NCBI RefSeq assembly: GCF_014287955.1
Contig: NZ_JACOPD010000002.1
Location: 124,001 to 188,000, forward strand
Length of the DNA stretch: 64,000 nt
Origin: Lachnospira hominis (ex Liu et al. 2021)
GTDB taxonomy: Bacteria; Bacillota; Clostridia; Lachnospirales; Lachnospiraceae
Direction of reading: 5' to 3'
Part shown: one piece after another, positions 8,106-17,073 of the stretch
How the letters are laid out: each line of letters begins with the position of its first letter
How positions within the stretch are numbered: position 1 is the first letter of the stretch
Position numbers and translations under genes: made by a program
Notes under the pieces: model-generated
What the model was told of the DNA's origin: nothing
What the model saw: the letters and a program-made list of their open reading frames with translations, nothing else
Databases searched by the model: none

Positions 8106-8876
8106 TTATTCGTCACGTCTTTTATAATCACATAAATCTTTAACAACTTCACCTGCTATTATAAGTCCAACAACAGACGGAACAAATGCTGTACTGCCCG
8201 GAATAACTCTTCTCTCCGTGCATTTATGCTGTGCACCAGGTGGACATATGCAGTTTGTACGACAGCTTATCGCCATATCTTCAAGAGGTCTTATCGGCTT
8301 TTCTTCTGAATATACAACTTTCAGCTTCTTAATTCCACGTTTCTTTAACTCTCTTCGCATAACTTTTGCAAGAGGGCATACCTTTGTCTTATATATATCA
8401 GCCACCTGAAACATGCTTGGTTCAAGTTTATTTCCTGCTCCCATGCTGCTTATAATCGGAATATTCATCTCGTTGGCTTTCATTACAAGCTCAATTTTTG
8501 CTGTAACAGTATCAACTGCATCAACTATATAGTCATACTCATCAAATGGAAATTCATCTGCATTTTCAGGCAGAAAAAAACATTTGTGAATTCTCACATC
8601 CGCCTTAGGATTAATTTCAAGGATTCTGTCACGCATAACTTCTGTTTTATACTGCCCGACTGTTTTTCTTGTCGCAATTATCTGTCTATTAAGGTTTGTA
8701 AGACAAACCTTATCATCATCTATCAGGTCAAATGCACCGACACCACTTCTCACCAGTGCCTCGCATACATATCCGCCGACTCCGCCGACTCCGAACACCG
8801 CAACTCTTGAAGCTGCAAGTTTATCCATTGCTTCCTTACCAAGCAGAAGCTCTGTTCTTGAAAATTGTGTAAGCAT
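8106..8876 (-). CDS. tcdA: tRNA threonylcarbamoyladenosine dehydratase (E1-like)
   Basis: This ThiF/MoeB/E1-fold ATPase converts t6A37 of tRNA to its cyclic form (ct6A) in TcdA/CsdL family members. It is 256 residues. It shows the nucleotide-binding GVGGVGGYVCEAL near residue 29, LIDDDKVCLTNLNRQ (adenylation site Asp/Arg/Gln), DAVDTVTAK, and SCRTNCICPPGA in the C-terminal part. In E. coli the homologue works with a cysteine desulfurase pair. Here it heads an operon containing iscS and two PP-loop sulfur transferases, which fits. The ATG at 8876 follows GAGGATAGA. MoeB/ThiF cannot be fully excluded, but the YSEEKPI region favours TcdA. Confidence 0.88.
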   Translation of the reverse strand: MLTQFSRTELLLGKEAMDKLAASRVAVFGVGGVGGYVCEALVRSGVGAFDLIDDDKVCLTNLNRQIIATRKTVGQYKTEVMRDRILEINPKADVRIHKCFFLPENADEFPFDEYDYIVDAVDTVTAKIELVMKANEMNIPIISSMGAGNKLEPSMFQVADIYKTKVCPLAKVMRRELKKRGIKKLKVVYSEEKPIRPLEDMAISCRTNCICPPGAQHKCTERRVIPGSTAFVPSVVGLIIAGEVVKDLCDYKRRDE

Positions 8877-8900
8877 AGATTCTATCCTCTTTCATAATAT

Positions 8901-8925
8901 AAGCGGATGCTTCAGGCATCCGCTT
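8901..8925 (-). terminator. perfect hairpin between the EAL gene and tcdA
   Basis: AAGCGGATGC, a 5-nt loop and GCATCCGCTT form a perfect 10-bp stem. It stands after the EAL gene stop (8963) and 25 bp before tcdA. The following Ts are sparse (ATATTATG), so it may be a weak terminator or an mRNA 3' end. Confidence 0.6.
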
Positions 8926-8962
8926 ATCACTTTATTTCCTAGCATTTCAATAGTTTTATTTA

Positions 8963-11188
8963 TTAATTATTTTCCGTCAGTTTTGCTGAAAAATCTGCTA
9001 ACATAAGAGGTTTTGAAAAATAGAACCCCTGTATGTCATCACAGTTAAGATTTTCAAGAAAATCAAGCTGTTCTTTATATTCTACCCCTTCTGCTGTTAT
9101 CTTCATTCCAAGACTCTGGACAAGCTGTACAATAAATTTAAGAAGCTTCTCACCATTTTCATTGCCAACATAATCAACAAGGCTTTTATCAAGCTTAATT
9201 GTATCAAATGGCATCTGGTTAAGAGATGCAAGTGATGAATATCCACTTCCAAAATCATCCAGAAGAATATCGAAACCTGCATCATGGAATTTCTGTATAA
9301 GTTCAACAATCACAGTATTTTCAATTATTGCACTCTCTGTAATCTCTATCTGTACATACTTATGATCCACATCATAATAGTTAATTATCCTCTCATATTT
9401 TTCTACAACATTTGAATAGTAGAGGCTGAATCTGGAAATGTTTACAGATTCAGGAAGTATCTGAATCCCTTCTTCCTGCCATTCTTTCTGCTGTCTGCAC
9501 ACTTCACGGAATACATATTCATCAAGTCTTATTATATTACCATTTTTTTCAAACAAAGGAATAAACCGTCCGGGTGAAATAAGTGAACCATCGTCCGCAC
9601 GCCATCTGATAAGTGCCTCTGAGCCAACTATTTTACCTGTATGTGAGTTAAATTTAGGCTGATACCACACTTCAAATTTCTTATCTGCAAGTGCTTTCTC
9701 AAAACCATTCTCCAGCTTTTTATTCTCAACTATTGTATCATAATCAATCTCATCATAAAAAGCATAATGACGGTCACGTCTGTTCTTTACAAGTGCTTTA
9801 GCTCTCAATGCCTCACCATAACGTTTATCTGCATCATCAAGCTTTTCTACAGCACGTATTCCTATTACAGGATACAATCTAGGCACGCTCAACTGCTCTG
9901 ATATGCCTTCAATCTCATTTATCAGCTTTTCGATACGGTAAGTAACTGTCTTTTTGCTTCTTTCAATCCAGAATATTACAAACCTGTCAGCATTAACTCT
10001 GGCTGCCTGCTCATTATCATTGCAATTAGCCATTATGACATCCCATATAGCCTTTAATACTTCATCACCACGGGCGTTGCCGCATACATTATTGACGAGC
10101 TTAAACTCACTTATATCAAGTGCAATTACATATCCTTCTGTATTTTCATACTTCTTTGCTTTTTCCTTGAAATTTGAGAAATTATCTCCACCTGTAATAC
10201 TATCTTTATATGCAAGCCTGAATAATTCCTGTCTTCTTCTTACATTGTAATATAAGAATATAATATTAGCCATAACAAGGATACATATAAGGATAACTGT
10301 AAGAAACTGTATATCTCTCATTATAGGATGCATTCTTTCATCAAGAACACTCTTTGGTTCAATAGAGAAAATATACCAGTTCATATCAGCAGACTCAATC
10401 TCGAGTGGTTTATAGCAATAAAAATACTTATCGTTATCCTCATTAACACCTATACCAACCCTGCTAATCTTCTCCCGCATATCATTTTCAACTTTTTCCT
10501 GTATGGCATCGTCATATTGTGCCGCATCACCTGTATATATGAAAATATTATCATATTCTTTCTGCATCCCGTCACCATATGATGATATTACATCACCATC
10601 GCCGGCAACAATATATGTATATCCTTCACCCTGAAATGAATCTGAAAATATCACTTCGTGAAATTTTTCTGTAAGATATGTAGCAAACAACACGCCCTTA
10701 ATCTCACCTTTATTATCATATACAGGAACGCTGAGAATATTTATCATATCTTCTGTATAATCACCTATAGTCTCCTGAAGCGATTCTGTAATAAATGATT
10801 CACCTTTAAGACCAACCTGATAGAATTCCCTGAATGACAAATCTTTTTCAAATCCATCTGTCGTCTTCGCAATACCATTAAGGTCAACAAATCCCATTCT
10901 TCTAAAATTATACACTTCAACGAAACTCTGCATATCGCGAATCTCTGCAATCTCATCACCTGTTGATGATAATTCATTGGCAAAACTTTGCAATACACCA
11001 AATTTTGCATCAATCTCTTTTTCAATCAAAGCTGCATTCTCTTCAGCTTCCTCACTGAGACTCGAAATAATTTCGCGTTCAAGATTTGTCTTTATATTAT
11101 TAAATACAACTGATACCGTCACAATAAAAGCCAACGATATCAAAAGCAGCAAAATTGTAATAAAAAAACCGTTTTTCTTCTGTTTCAT
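8963..11188 (-). CDS. membrane Cache-GGDEF(degenerate)-EAL cyclic-di-GMP phosphodiesterase
   Basis: This is a 741-residue signalling protein. A membrane segment (about 8-29) is followed by an extracytoplasmic double-Cache-like sensor (about 40-280) and a second membrane segment (about 292-313). A GGDEF-fold domain follows (about 325-470); its signature reads NADRF instead of GGDEF, so cyclase activity is unlikely. The EAL domain (about 490-735) keeps SEALIRW, LDDFGSGYSSL and TIKLDKSLV, the metal- and substrate-binding residues of active phosphodiesterases. It probably degrades cyclic-di-GMP in response to an external small ligand. The gene is monocistronic with its own promoter and a GGGGAT ribosome site. 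Confidence 0.88.
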   Translation of the reverse strand: MKQKKNGFFITILLLLISLAFIVTVSVVFNNIKTNLEREIISSLSEEAEENAALIEKEIDAKFGVLQSFANELSSTGDEIAEIRDMQSFVEVYNFRRMGFVDLNGIAKTTDGFEKDLSFREFYQVGLKGESFITESLQETIGDYTEDMINILSVPVYDNKGEIKGVLFATYLTEKFHEVIFSDSFQGEGYTYIVAGDGDVISSYGDGMQKEYDNIFIYTGDAAQYDDAIQEKVENDMREKISRVGIGVNEDNDKYFYCYKPLEIESADMNWYIFSIEPKSVLDERMHPIMRDIQFLTVILICILVMANIIFLYYNVRRRQELFRLAYKDSITGGDNFSNFKEKAKKYENTEGYVIALDISEFKLVNNVCGNARGDEVLKAIWDVIMANCNDNEQAARVNADRFVIFWIERSKKTVTYRIEKLINEIEGISEQLSVPRLYPVIGIRAVEKLDDADKRYGEALRAKALVKNRRDRHYAFYDEIDYDTIVENKKLENGFEKALADKKFEVWYQPKFNSHTGKIVGSEALIRWRADDGSLISPGRFIPLFEKNGNIIRLDEYVFREVCRQQKEWQEEGIQILPESVNISRFSLYYSNVVEKYERIINYYDVDHKYVQIEITESAIIENTVIVELIQKFHDAGFDILLDDFGSGYSSLASLNQMPFDTIKLDKSLVDYVGNENGEKLLKFIVQLVQSLGMKITAEGVEYKEQLDFLENLNCDDIQGFYFSKPLMLADFSAKLTENN

Positions 11189-11240
11189 AAAATAAAATCC
11201 CCTGATTACATCATTAGCTAATACATCTTTGTTGCATATA

Positions 11241-11270
11241 ATTATAACACCTAAATATATTAGCTGTAAA
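11241..11270 (-). promoter_or_regulatory. promoter of the Cache-EAL gene
   Basis: On the minus strand TTTACA (11265-11270), an 18-bp spacer and a perfect TATAAT (11241-11246) lie about 53 bp before the start codon. Confidence 0.65.
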
Positions 11271-11303
11271 TGTAACAGGGAAATATAAGCTCACCAATAG
11301 TAC

Positions 11304-11732
11304 TTATTTACCATCTTTAAACATTTCATTTAATGTACGCCATCCAAGCACAGCACATTTTACTCTTGCCGGCATATGCGAAATATCCTTTAATACTGAT
11401 GCTTCCTCAAGCTGGTCAATTTCATCATCTGATGCTTCACCCTTTATCATTCTCAAAAAAATATCAGCAAGCTGTAAAGCTTCTTCTTTTGTTTTTCCAA
11501 CAATCAGATCAAGCATCATATCAGCTGAAGCCTGTGATATAGCACAGCCGTCACCCTGAAATGAACCATCTTTGATAACTCCGTCCTCAAATTTAAGATT
11601 GAGAAAAATGTCATCACCACAGCTTGGATTAACACCCTCAAGAATCATATTGGCATCATCAAGTGCATGCTTATGACCAGGATGAAGATTGTGGTCTGTC
11701 AGTACCTCATTATAGAATGTCTTATTCTCCAT
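11304..11732 (-). CDS. sufU: SufU iron-sulfur scaffold/sulfur-transfer protein
   Basis: This IscU-fold zinc protein accepts persulfide sulfur from SufS and passes it to the SufBCD complex in Gram-positives. It is 142 residues, with the SufU signatures NPSCGDDIFL (Cys-Gly-Asp), GCAISQASADMM (second Cys) and a C-terminal RVKCAVLGW (third Cys). These three cysteines plus Asp are the zinc/sulfur ligands. The insertion of about 20 residues before the last Cys that separates SufU from IscU is present. It overlaps sufS by 11 bp and ends the operon. Confidence 0.94.
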   Translation of the reverse strand: MENKTFYNEVLTDHNLHPGHKHALDDANMILEGVNPSCGDDIFLNLKFEDGVIKDGSFQGDGCAISQASADMMLDLIVGKTKEEALQLADIFLRMIKGEASDDEIDQLEEASVLKDISHMPARVKCAVLGWRTLNEMFKDGK

Positions 11733-12960
11733 AACCCATCTGTCTCCTTATCTGTGAAAGACTATCCACAAATGTATCTATTTCTTCACATGTATTGTAA
11801 AATGCAAGACTCACTCTTGTAGATGAAGAAATACCAAGATATGCAAGAAGCGGCTGTGCACAGTGGTGTCCGGCACGCACTCCTATATTATCTGCATCAA
11901 GTATAGATGCTACATCATGCGGATGTACTCCGTCAAGTGTAAATGATAATATTCCGTGATGTGATGATGCATCAGGCGAGCCTATAATATGCACACCATT
12001 TACGGCTGTCATTTTTTCAAAAGCATACTTTGTAAGATAATCTTCTCTTTCCTGTATAACATCAAATCCGGTTTTGTTGATATATCTTATCGCCTCTGCC
12101 AGTGCAACCGCACCTGACGCATTAACTGTTCCCGCTTCAAACTTGTGAGGAACCTCCGCATATACCGCACTTTCTCTTGTAACGGATTCAATCATTTCAC
12201 CACCATAAAGAAATGGTGGCATCTGCTCAAGAAGTGATTTCCTTCCATATAATACGCCAATTCCCATAGGTGCAAACATTTTATGTCCCGAAAATGAAAG
12301 GAAGTCCACTCCAAGTTCCTGGACATTAACAGGAATATGCGGAACACTCTGTGCTCCATCAGCAACAAAAACAATTCCTCTGTCATGGCAATATGAAGCA
12401 TATTTCTTTATATCATTCTTACTTCCAAGTACATTGGAAATCTGTGTCATTGCAACTATTTTCGTCTTATCTGTTATAGCATTTTCAAAAGCTTCATCTG
12501 TTATAACGCCGTCTTTTGAACATTCAATAAATTTAAGAACCGCACCTGTTCTTCTTGCGGCCTGCTGCCATGGTAAAAGATTGCTGTGATGTTCCATGAT
12601 GCTTACAACAATCTCATCGTCTTCTTTTAACATTATCTGTGAAAGGCAGTATGCGGCAAGATTAAGTCCTTCAGTTGCATTTCTTGTAAATATGATTTCT
12701 GATGAATCTGCTGCACCGATAAAATCTGCAACTGTCTTTCTTGCATCTTCATACTCTTTTGTTGCTTTCTCAGCAAGTGCGTAAAGACCTCGAAGCGGAT
12801 TTGCATTTGACTTTTCATAGAAATCACGCTCTGCCTGTATTACACATTCAGGCTTTTGTGAAGTTGCAGCATTATCAAGATATACAACATCAGCAGAATT
12901 AAAAAGCGGAAAATCTTTTCTTATTTCAATCCCCTGTTGTCTGAACTGCTCTTTATTCAT
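11722..12960 (-). CDS. sufS: SufS group II cysteine desulfurase
   Basis: This PLP enzyme produces persulfide for Fe-S assembly. From the ATG at 12960 it is 412 residues, the normal SufS length. It shows VVYLDNAATSQKP, EHHSNLLPWQ, the PLP lysine in FLSFSGHKMFAP, GGEMI, and the catalytic loop GVRAGHHCAQPLL with the active Cys. The start is placed 8 bp inside the end of sufD with GGAGG 10 nt upstream. A frame running back to 13011 would add residues inside sufD. Its partner is SufU directly downstream. Confidence 0.94.
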   Translation of the reverse strand: MNKEQFRQQGIEIRKDFPLFNSADVVYLDNAATSQKPECVIQAERDFYEKSNANPLRGLYALAEKATKEYEDARKTVADFIGAADSSEIIFTRNATEGLNLAAYCLSQIMLKEDDEIVVSIMEHHSNLLPWQQAARRTGAVLKFIECSKDGVITDEAFENAITDKTKIVAMTQISNVLGSKNDIKKYASYCHDRGIVFVADGAQSVPHIPVNVQELGVDFLSFSGHKMFAPMGIGVLYGRKSLLEQMPPFLYGGEMIESVTRESAVYAEVPHKFEAGTVNASGAVALAEAIRYINKTGFDVIQEREDYLTKYAFEKMTAVNGVHIIGSPDASSHHGILSFTLDGVHPHDVASILDADNIGVRAGHHCAQPLLAYLGISSSTRVSLAFYNTCEEIDTFVDSLSQIRRQMGYGE

Positions 12961-14059
12961 TCTCCTGCTCGCCTCCATTTTCAAGTAACTGTTCACCTTC
13001 AAGGTAATCACTCATCATATTTTTAGTATCCTCATCCGGTATAAGATTACATACCGCCTTAATTCTTGCCTTTGACATTTCTTCATATACCTGTTCACGG
13101 CTGAGACCTCTTGCCTGCATATAAAGCATTATCTGCTCATCAAGCTCACCTATTGTTGCACCATGGTTACCTTCAACATCTTCCTCAGCACATAAAATAA
13201 TAGGAATTGTCTGGTTTACAACATTATCATCAAGCAAGAGCACATCCTCTTTTTCGTTACCTACAGCACCGGCTGCCCCTTTCTTAAAATCAATTGTACC
13301 TCTGAACAGCTTAAATGCACCGTTTTTCAATACACCGGCTGCATTTATTTCACTCTCTGTAACTTTTCCTTCATGAACGGCTTCATAGTTCATATCAAGT
13401 CTGCCGTCATTGTTTACCATATAACCGATATCAGTCTTTAATGAACTTCCTTTTCCTTTAAGAACAACACGGCACCCCATATAATTTTTATCGCCGTCAA
13501 GTATAACCTGTACTATGTTAAGTCGTGCATTATCATCAAGAACCGCCCCGATATCATTAAGGCATGAATAATCTGAAGAATGTCTTAACAGCTGGACAAG
13601 ATTAACTTTTGAGCCGCTTCCGGCCTGTATTCTTGTCTGAACACCAAACATTTTATTTTTTTCTTCATCATGCAGACTGTCTGAAAGATAATCCATCACA
13701 ACAGTTATTGTGCTGTCCTTATCCGTATCAATAACAAGCTTGTTAATTGTTCCCGCATCAGCAGGCACTTTTACTATAGCCGGTTTTGACGATGTAATTC
13801 CCGGTTTTGTCTTTAAAACAAAGCTGTTTACGCCTGAATCACTTATAAGTTCATCAATATCTCTTCCCATGCCGCTTGTTTCTTTGTCAATGCCGGAAAG
13901 TGCAATACTATCCACAAGTTCTCTTTCACATGTAACTTCGTCAGGAGTTGTCACAACCATGCTTCCGCACTCAAATTCCGGCACATCTTTGACAACGCTT
14001 TCATTCATTCCCAGCCAGTTAAATGTTTTTGCTGACAATTCATTTATCTTAATATCCAT
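12953..14059 (-). CDS. sufD: SufD Fe-S assembly scaffold subunit
   Basis: This is the beta-helix partner of SufB in the SufBC2D complex. It is 368 residues from the ATG at 14059, which has GGAGAG closely upstream (an ATG four codons earlier has none). The C-terminal half carries the SufB/SufD core with AVHEGKVTESEINAAG, FRGTIDFKKGA and the HGATIGELDEQIMLYMQARGL block. The conserved His at the SufB-SufD interface is in NHGATIG. It is followed by the helical tail that contacts SufC, and is overlapped by sufS. Confidence 0.92.
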   Translation of the reverse strand: MDIKINELSAKTFNWLGMNESVVKDVPEFECGSMVVTTPDEVTCERELVDSIALSGIDKETSGMGRDIDELISDSGVNSFVLKTKPGITSSKPAIVKVPADAGTINKLVIDTDKDSTITVVMDYLSDSLHDEEKNKMFGVQTRIQAGSGSKVNLVQLLRHSSDYSCLNDIGAVLDDNARLNIVQVILDGDKNYMGCRVVLKGKGSSLKTDIGYMVNNDGRLDMNYEAVHEGKVTESEINAAGVLKNGAFKLFRGTIDFKKGAAGAVGNEKEDVLLLDDNVVNQTIPIILCAEEDVEGNHGATIGELDEQIMLYMQARGLSREQVYEEMSKARIKAVCNLIPDEDTKNMMSDYLEGEQLLENGGEQENE

Positions 14060-14081
14060 ATTACTCTCCATTTCTGCATCA

Positions 14082-15488
14082 TTAACCTATGCTGCCCTTC
14101 ATTTCAAGGCGGATAAGATTATTCATTTCAACTGCATATTCAAGAGGAAGTTCTTTTGATACATTATCGGCAAAACCACTTACAATCATTGCTCTTGCCT
14201 CTTCCTCGGAAATACCTCTCGACATAAGATAGAATACAGCCTCATCGCTGATTCTTCCAATTCTTGCTTCATGTCCGACATCAGCATCCTTTGTTCTTAT
14301 ATCCATTGCCGGAATTGTATCTGAGCGGGAAATATCATCAAGCATAAGTGACTGGCATGATACTGCAGACTTGCTTTGCTTTGCCTGTGGTTTTACAACA
14401 ACAGAGCTTCTGAATGTACTTATGCCGCCATCTTTTGAAATTGACTTTGTATTGACATATGATGTCGTCTTAGGTGCATTATGGACAACTTTTGTACCTG
14501 TATCAAGATTCTGTCCTTTTCCAGCAAATGTTATTCCTGTAAATTCTGCTCTCGCACCTTCTCCGTTTAATACACTCATAGGATAAAGGTATGAAACATG
14601 TGAGCCAAATGAACCTGATACCCACTCAATAGTACCGCCTTCTTCTACTAATGCACGCTTTGTATTAAGGTTATACATATTCTTTGACCAGTTCTCTATA
14701 GTTGAATATCTGAGTTTCGCATTCTTACCAACAAATAATTCAACGCAACCGGCATGAAGATTGGCAACATTATATTTTGGTGCTGAACATCCTTCAATAA
14801 AGTGAAGATATGCACCCTCATCTACAATAATAAGCGTATGTTCAAACTGTCCTGCCCCTGGTGCATTAAGTCTGAAATATGACTGTAACGGAATCTCAAC
14901 TGAAACTCCGGGTGGTACATATACAAATGAACCGCCTGACCATACAGCTCCGTGAAGTGCGGCAAATTTATGGTCTCTAGGTGTTACAAGTTTCATAAAA
15001 TGCTTTTTAACCATATCTGCATACTCACCTGTCAATGCACTTTCCATATCTGTGTATACAACCCCCTGTGCTGCAACTTCTTCACGGACATTGTGATATA
15101 CAAGTTCTGAGTCATACTGTGCACCAACCCCGGCAAGTGATTTTCTTTCTGCCTGAGGAATACCAAGTTTTTCAAATGTATCCTTAATATCTTCCGGAAC
15201 ATCAGACCACTTTGCACTCATTTTAGTATTTGGACGGACATAAGTTACAATATCGTCCATATTGAGTCCCTCAATTGACGGACCCCAGTCAGGAACTTTC
15301 ATCTCATTGTAAATCTGAAGTGACTCAAGTCTGAAATTCTGCATCCACACAGGGTCATGTTTCTCAGATGAAATCTTTTCTACAATCGCTGGTGTAAGTC
15401 CTTCTTTTACTCTGTATACATCTTTTTCTTCATTTCGGAAGTCATACATACTTCTGTCTACATCATTGACGTTCGTCTTTTCTCTCAT
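14082..15488 (-). CDS. sufB: SufB Fe-S assembly scaffold subunit
   Basis: This is the scaffold of the SufBCD complex, on which the cluster is built. The 468-residue length is typical. Motifs include WMQNFRLESLQIY near the N terminus, AVWSGGSFVYVPPGV, FEHTLIIVDEGAYLHFIEGC and HAGCVELFVG. The long beta-helix is followed by HEARIGRISDEAVFYLMSRG, where SufC docks. The ATG at 15488 is preceded by AGGGAG at about 11 nt, and the gene follows sufC by 6 bp. Confidence 0.95.
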   Translation of the reverse strand: MREKTNVNDVDRSMYDFRNEEKDVYRVKEGLTPAIVEKISSEKHDPVWMQNFRLESLQIYNEMKVPDWGPSIEGLNMDDIVTYVRPNTKMSAKWSDVPEDIKDTFEKLGIPQAERKSLAGVGAQYDSELVYHNVREEVAAQGVVYTDMESALTGEYADMVKKHFMKLVTPRDHKFAALHGAVWSGGSFVYVPPGVSVEIPLQSYFRLNAPGAGQFEHTLIIVDEGAYLHFIEGCSAPKYNVANLHAGCVELFVGKNAKLRYSTIENWSKNMYNLNTKRALVEEGGTIEWVSGSFGSHVSYLYPMSVLNGEGARAEFTGITFAGKGQNLDTGTKVVHNAPKTTSYVNTKSISKDGGISTFRSSVVVKPQAKQSKSAVSCQSLMLDDISRSDTIPAMDIRTKDADVGHEARIGRISDEAVFYLMSRGISEEEARAMIVSGFADNVSKELPLEYAVEMNNLIRLEMKGSIG

Positions 15489-15494
15489 GGGTAA

Positions 15495-16247
15495 TTACTC
15501 TCCCTTCACAAATCTGTCAAATCCGTTATTGTTAATCTCTTCTACAAGCTCTGCTCCGCCTGTTGTAACAATCTTACCATCCACAAGAACATGTGTGTAA
15601 TCAACGTGGAGTGATTCAAGAATCTTAGTATTATGTGTGATAATAAGAAGAGAACCCTCCTTGTCCTTCTGATATTCACAGACCCCCTTAGATACTGTAC
15701 GCACCGCATCTACATCAAGGCCAGAATCTGTCTCGTCAAGAATAGCAAGAGACGGCTTTAACATAAGAAGCTGTAAAATCTCTGCCTTCTTTTTCTCACC
15801 ACCTGAAAATCCTACATTAAGGTCTCTTTCCGCATATGACTCATCCATATCAAGAACTTCCATTGCCTTTTTTAATTCTTTCTTGAATTCCCAGAGACGG
15901 ATTCTCTTACCATTTCTCTGCTCCAATGCACTTCTTATAAAATTGCTGAGTGAAATTCCCGGTATTTCGATAGGATTCTGGAATGATAAGAATATTCCGT
16001 CTTTTGCTCTTACATTAACCTCTTCATCAACTATATTCTTTCCGTTAAATATAATCTCGCCGCCTGTAACGCTGTACTTAGGATTACCCATTATAGTGTA
16101 TCCGAGTGTAGATTTACCTGCACCGTTAGGTCCCATAAGCACATGAGTCTCCCCTTTACCAATATTCAAATTTATACCACGAAGAATCTGCTGTTCTTCA
16201 ACATTTACTGACAAGTCTTTTACTTCCAACAAATTATTGCTCATCAT
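15495..16247 (-). CDS. sufC: SufC ABC-type ATPase of the Suf system
   Basis: This soluble ABC ATPase drives conformational change in SufBCD. It is 250 residues. It shows Walker A GPNGAGKSTLG (about residue 37), a Q-loop in FLSFQNPIEIPG, signature VGFSGGEKKKAEILQ, Walker B PSLAILDETDSGLD (Asp-Glu-Thr as in SufC) and the H-loop ITHNTKIL. It is the first gene of sufCBDSU. The start at 16247 has AAGGA 6 nt upstream. Promoter and a possible operator lie at 16278-16341. Confidence 0.96.
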   Translation of the reverse strand: MMSNNLLEVKDLSVNVEEQQILRGINLNIGKGETHVLMGPNGAGKSTLGYTIMGNPKYSVTGGEIIFNGKNIVDEEVNVRAKDGIFLSFQNPIEIPGISLSNFIRSALEQRNGKRIRLWEFKKELKKAMEVLDMDESYAERDLNVGFSGGEKKKAEILQLLMLKPSLAILDETDSGLDVDAVRTVSKGVCEYQKDKEGSLLIITHNTKILESLHVDYTHVLVDGKIVTTGGAELVEEINNNGFDRFVKGE

Positions 16248-16277
16248 TTTTCATCCTTTCACAATCTTGTTATTTTC

Positions 16278-16341
16278 AGAATTCCGATTGGCTTACTAGG
16301 AATTCTTGAAACATTATATTATGATTCTTTGCCAAATTCAA
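16278..16341 (-). promoter_or_regulatory. suf promoter with inverted-repeat operator or hairpin
   Basis: On the minus strand TTGAAT (16336-16341), exactly 17 bp and TATAAT (16313-16318) form a strong promoter. Immediately downstream, at about the start site, AGAATTCC and GGAATTCT (16278-16285 and 16299-16306) form a perfect 8-bp inverted repeat with a 13-bp gap. The arm centres are 21 bp apart, two helical turns, as expected for a dimeric repressor. An RNA hairpin in the leader is the alternative. The regulator is not in the window. Confidence 0.7.
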
Positions 16342-16362
16342 TACTTAAATTCAAAATTTTTT

Positions 16363-16462
16363 ATAAAACTGCGATTAGTGCACCCCAGCGGAAATATTGC
16401 CGTGTCATCGCTGACATCTTCCTACCGTTGCAACAGCGTAACCTTACACCGCCGTAACAAAA
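16363..16462. other. stretch with no recognised feature between the suf promoter and the next terminator
   Basis: This is slightly more GC-rich than its surroundings. It contains a small hairpin-forming palindrome, TGTCA-TCGC-TGACA. I see no reading frame with a ribosome site on either strand. Confidence 0.4.
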
Positions 16463-16502
16463 AAGACTCCGAAACACACAAATGTGATGTCTCAGAGCCT
16501 TT
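16463..16502 (-). terminator. terminator of the two-component/NfeD operon
   Basis: On the minus strand AAAGGCTCTGAGACA pairs with TGTTTCGGAGTCTTT through several G-U pairs. TTTTTT follows. It lies about 30 bp after the stop of the DUF3592-like gene. Confidence 0.75.
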
Positions 16503-16533
16503 AACCAACAGATATTATTATATTGGCACAGCA

Positions 16534-17019
16534 TTATTTTGATATAACATGTTTTTTCTTATGAAAAATCTTATAAATCCAAAAAATCAAACCGCCGATG
16601 ATAACCGTAAAAGCTGCATAGAACTTTATCCACGACGCAACGTCGGTTTTTATAATTCCATTTCTATAGTCAGTTCCTTTATAATAAAGCGTCACTGAAT
16701 TGCTTTTTTCAGGTGCATACGAAGCATTGTAAGAATATGTTCTTCCATCCGGTGCTTTCCATGTAACAAACTGCTGTTTTCCGTCATATTCAATCTCAAC
16801 TGCCGTCGCACCGGATATTTTTCTAATTTCCGTAATATGAAGATAAATAATTCCTGCAAGTCCAATAATCATAAATGTAAGAATTATAAATGGAAGTATT
16901 GCATCAGAAAATTTTGCCTTTTCTTCCTCATATTCATCGAATCTGCCTTCTCCGATTCCGCTTCCCTCAAAATCGGAATTATTTCTTTCCATCCTGTCAC
17001 GCAAAAAAACATTATTCAT
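16534..17019 (-). CDS. DUF3592-like membrane protein
   Basis: This 161-residue protein has an acidic cytoplasmic N terminus and a membrane segment at about residues 40-60. A small extracytoplasmic beta domain (EIEYDGKQQFVTWKAPDGRTY ending in VTLYYKGTDY) comes next, then a second membrane segment at about 131-148 and a basic tail. The layout, and the beta-domain motif ending in YY-P/K-x-D-P/Y, resemble DUF3592 proteins of unknown function. The ATG follows AGGAGG. It is 54 bp after the response regulator gene and shares its terminator, so it is probably co-transcribed. Confidence 0.65.
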   Translation of the reverse strand: MNNVFLRDRMERNNSDFEGSGIGEGRFDEYEEEKAKFSDAILPFIILTFMIIGLAGIIYLHITEIRKISGATAVEIEYDGKQQFVTWKAPDGRTYSYNASYAPEKSNSVTLYYKGTDYRNGIIKTDVASWIKFYAAFTVIIGGLIFWIYKIFHKKKHVISK

Positions 17020-17073
17020 AAAATCCCTCCTGTCCGTTTAATTTTTTCGTAATGTACATTGCACTATACTTTC

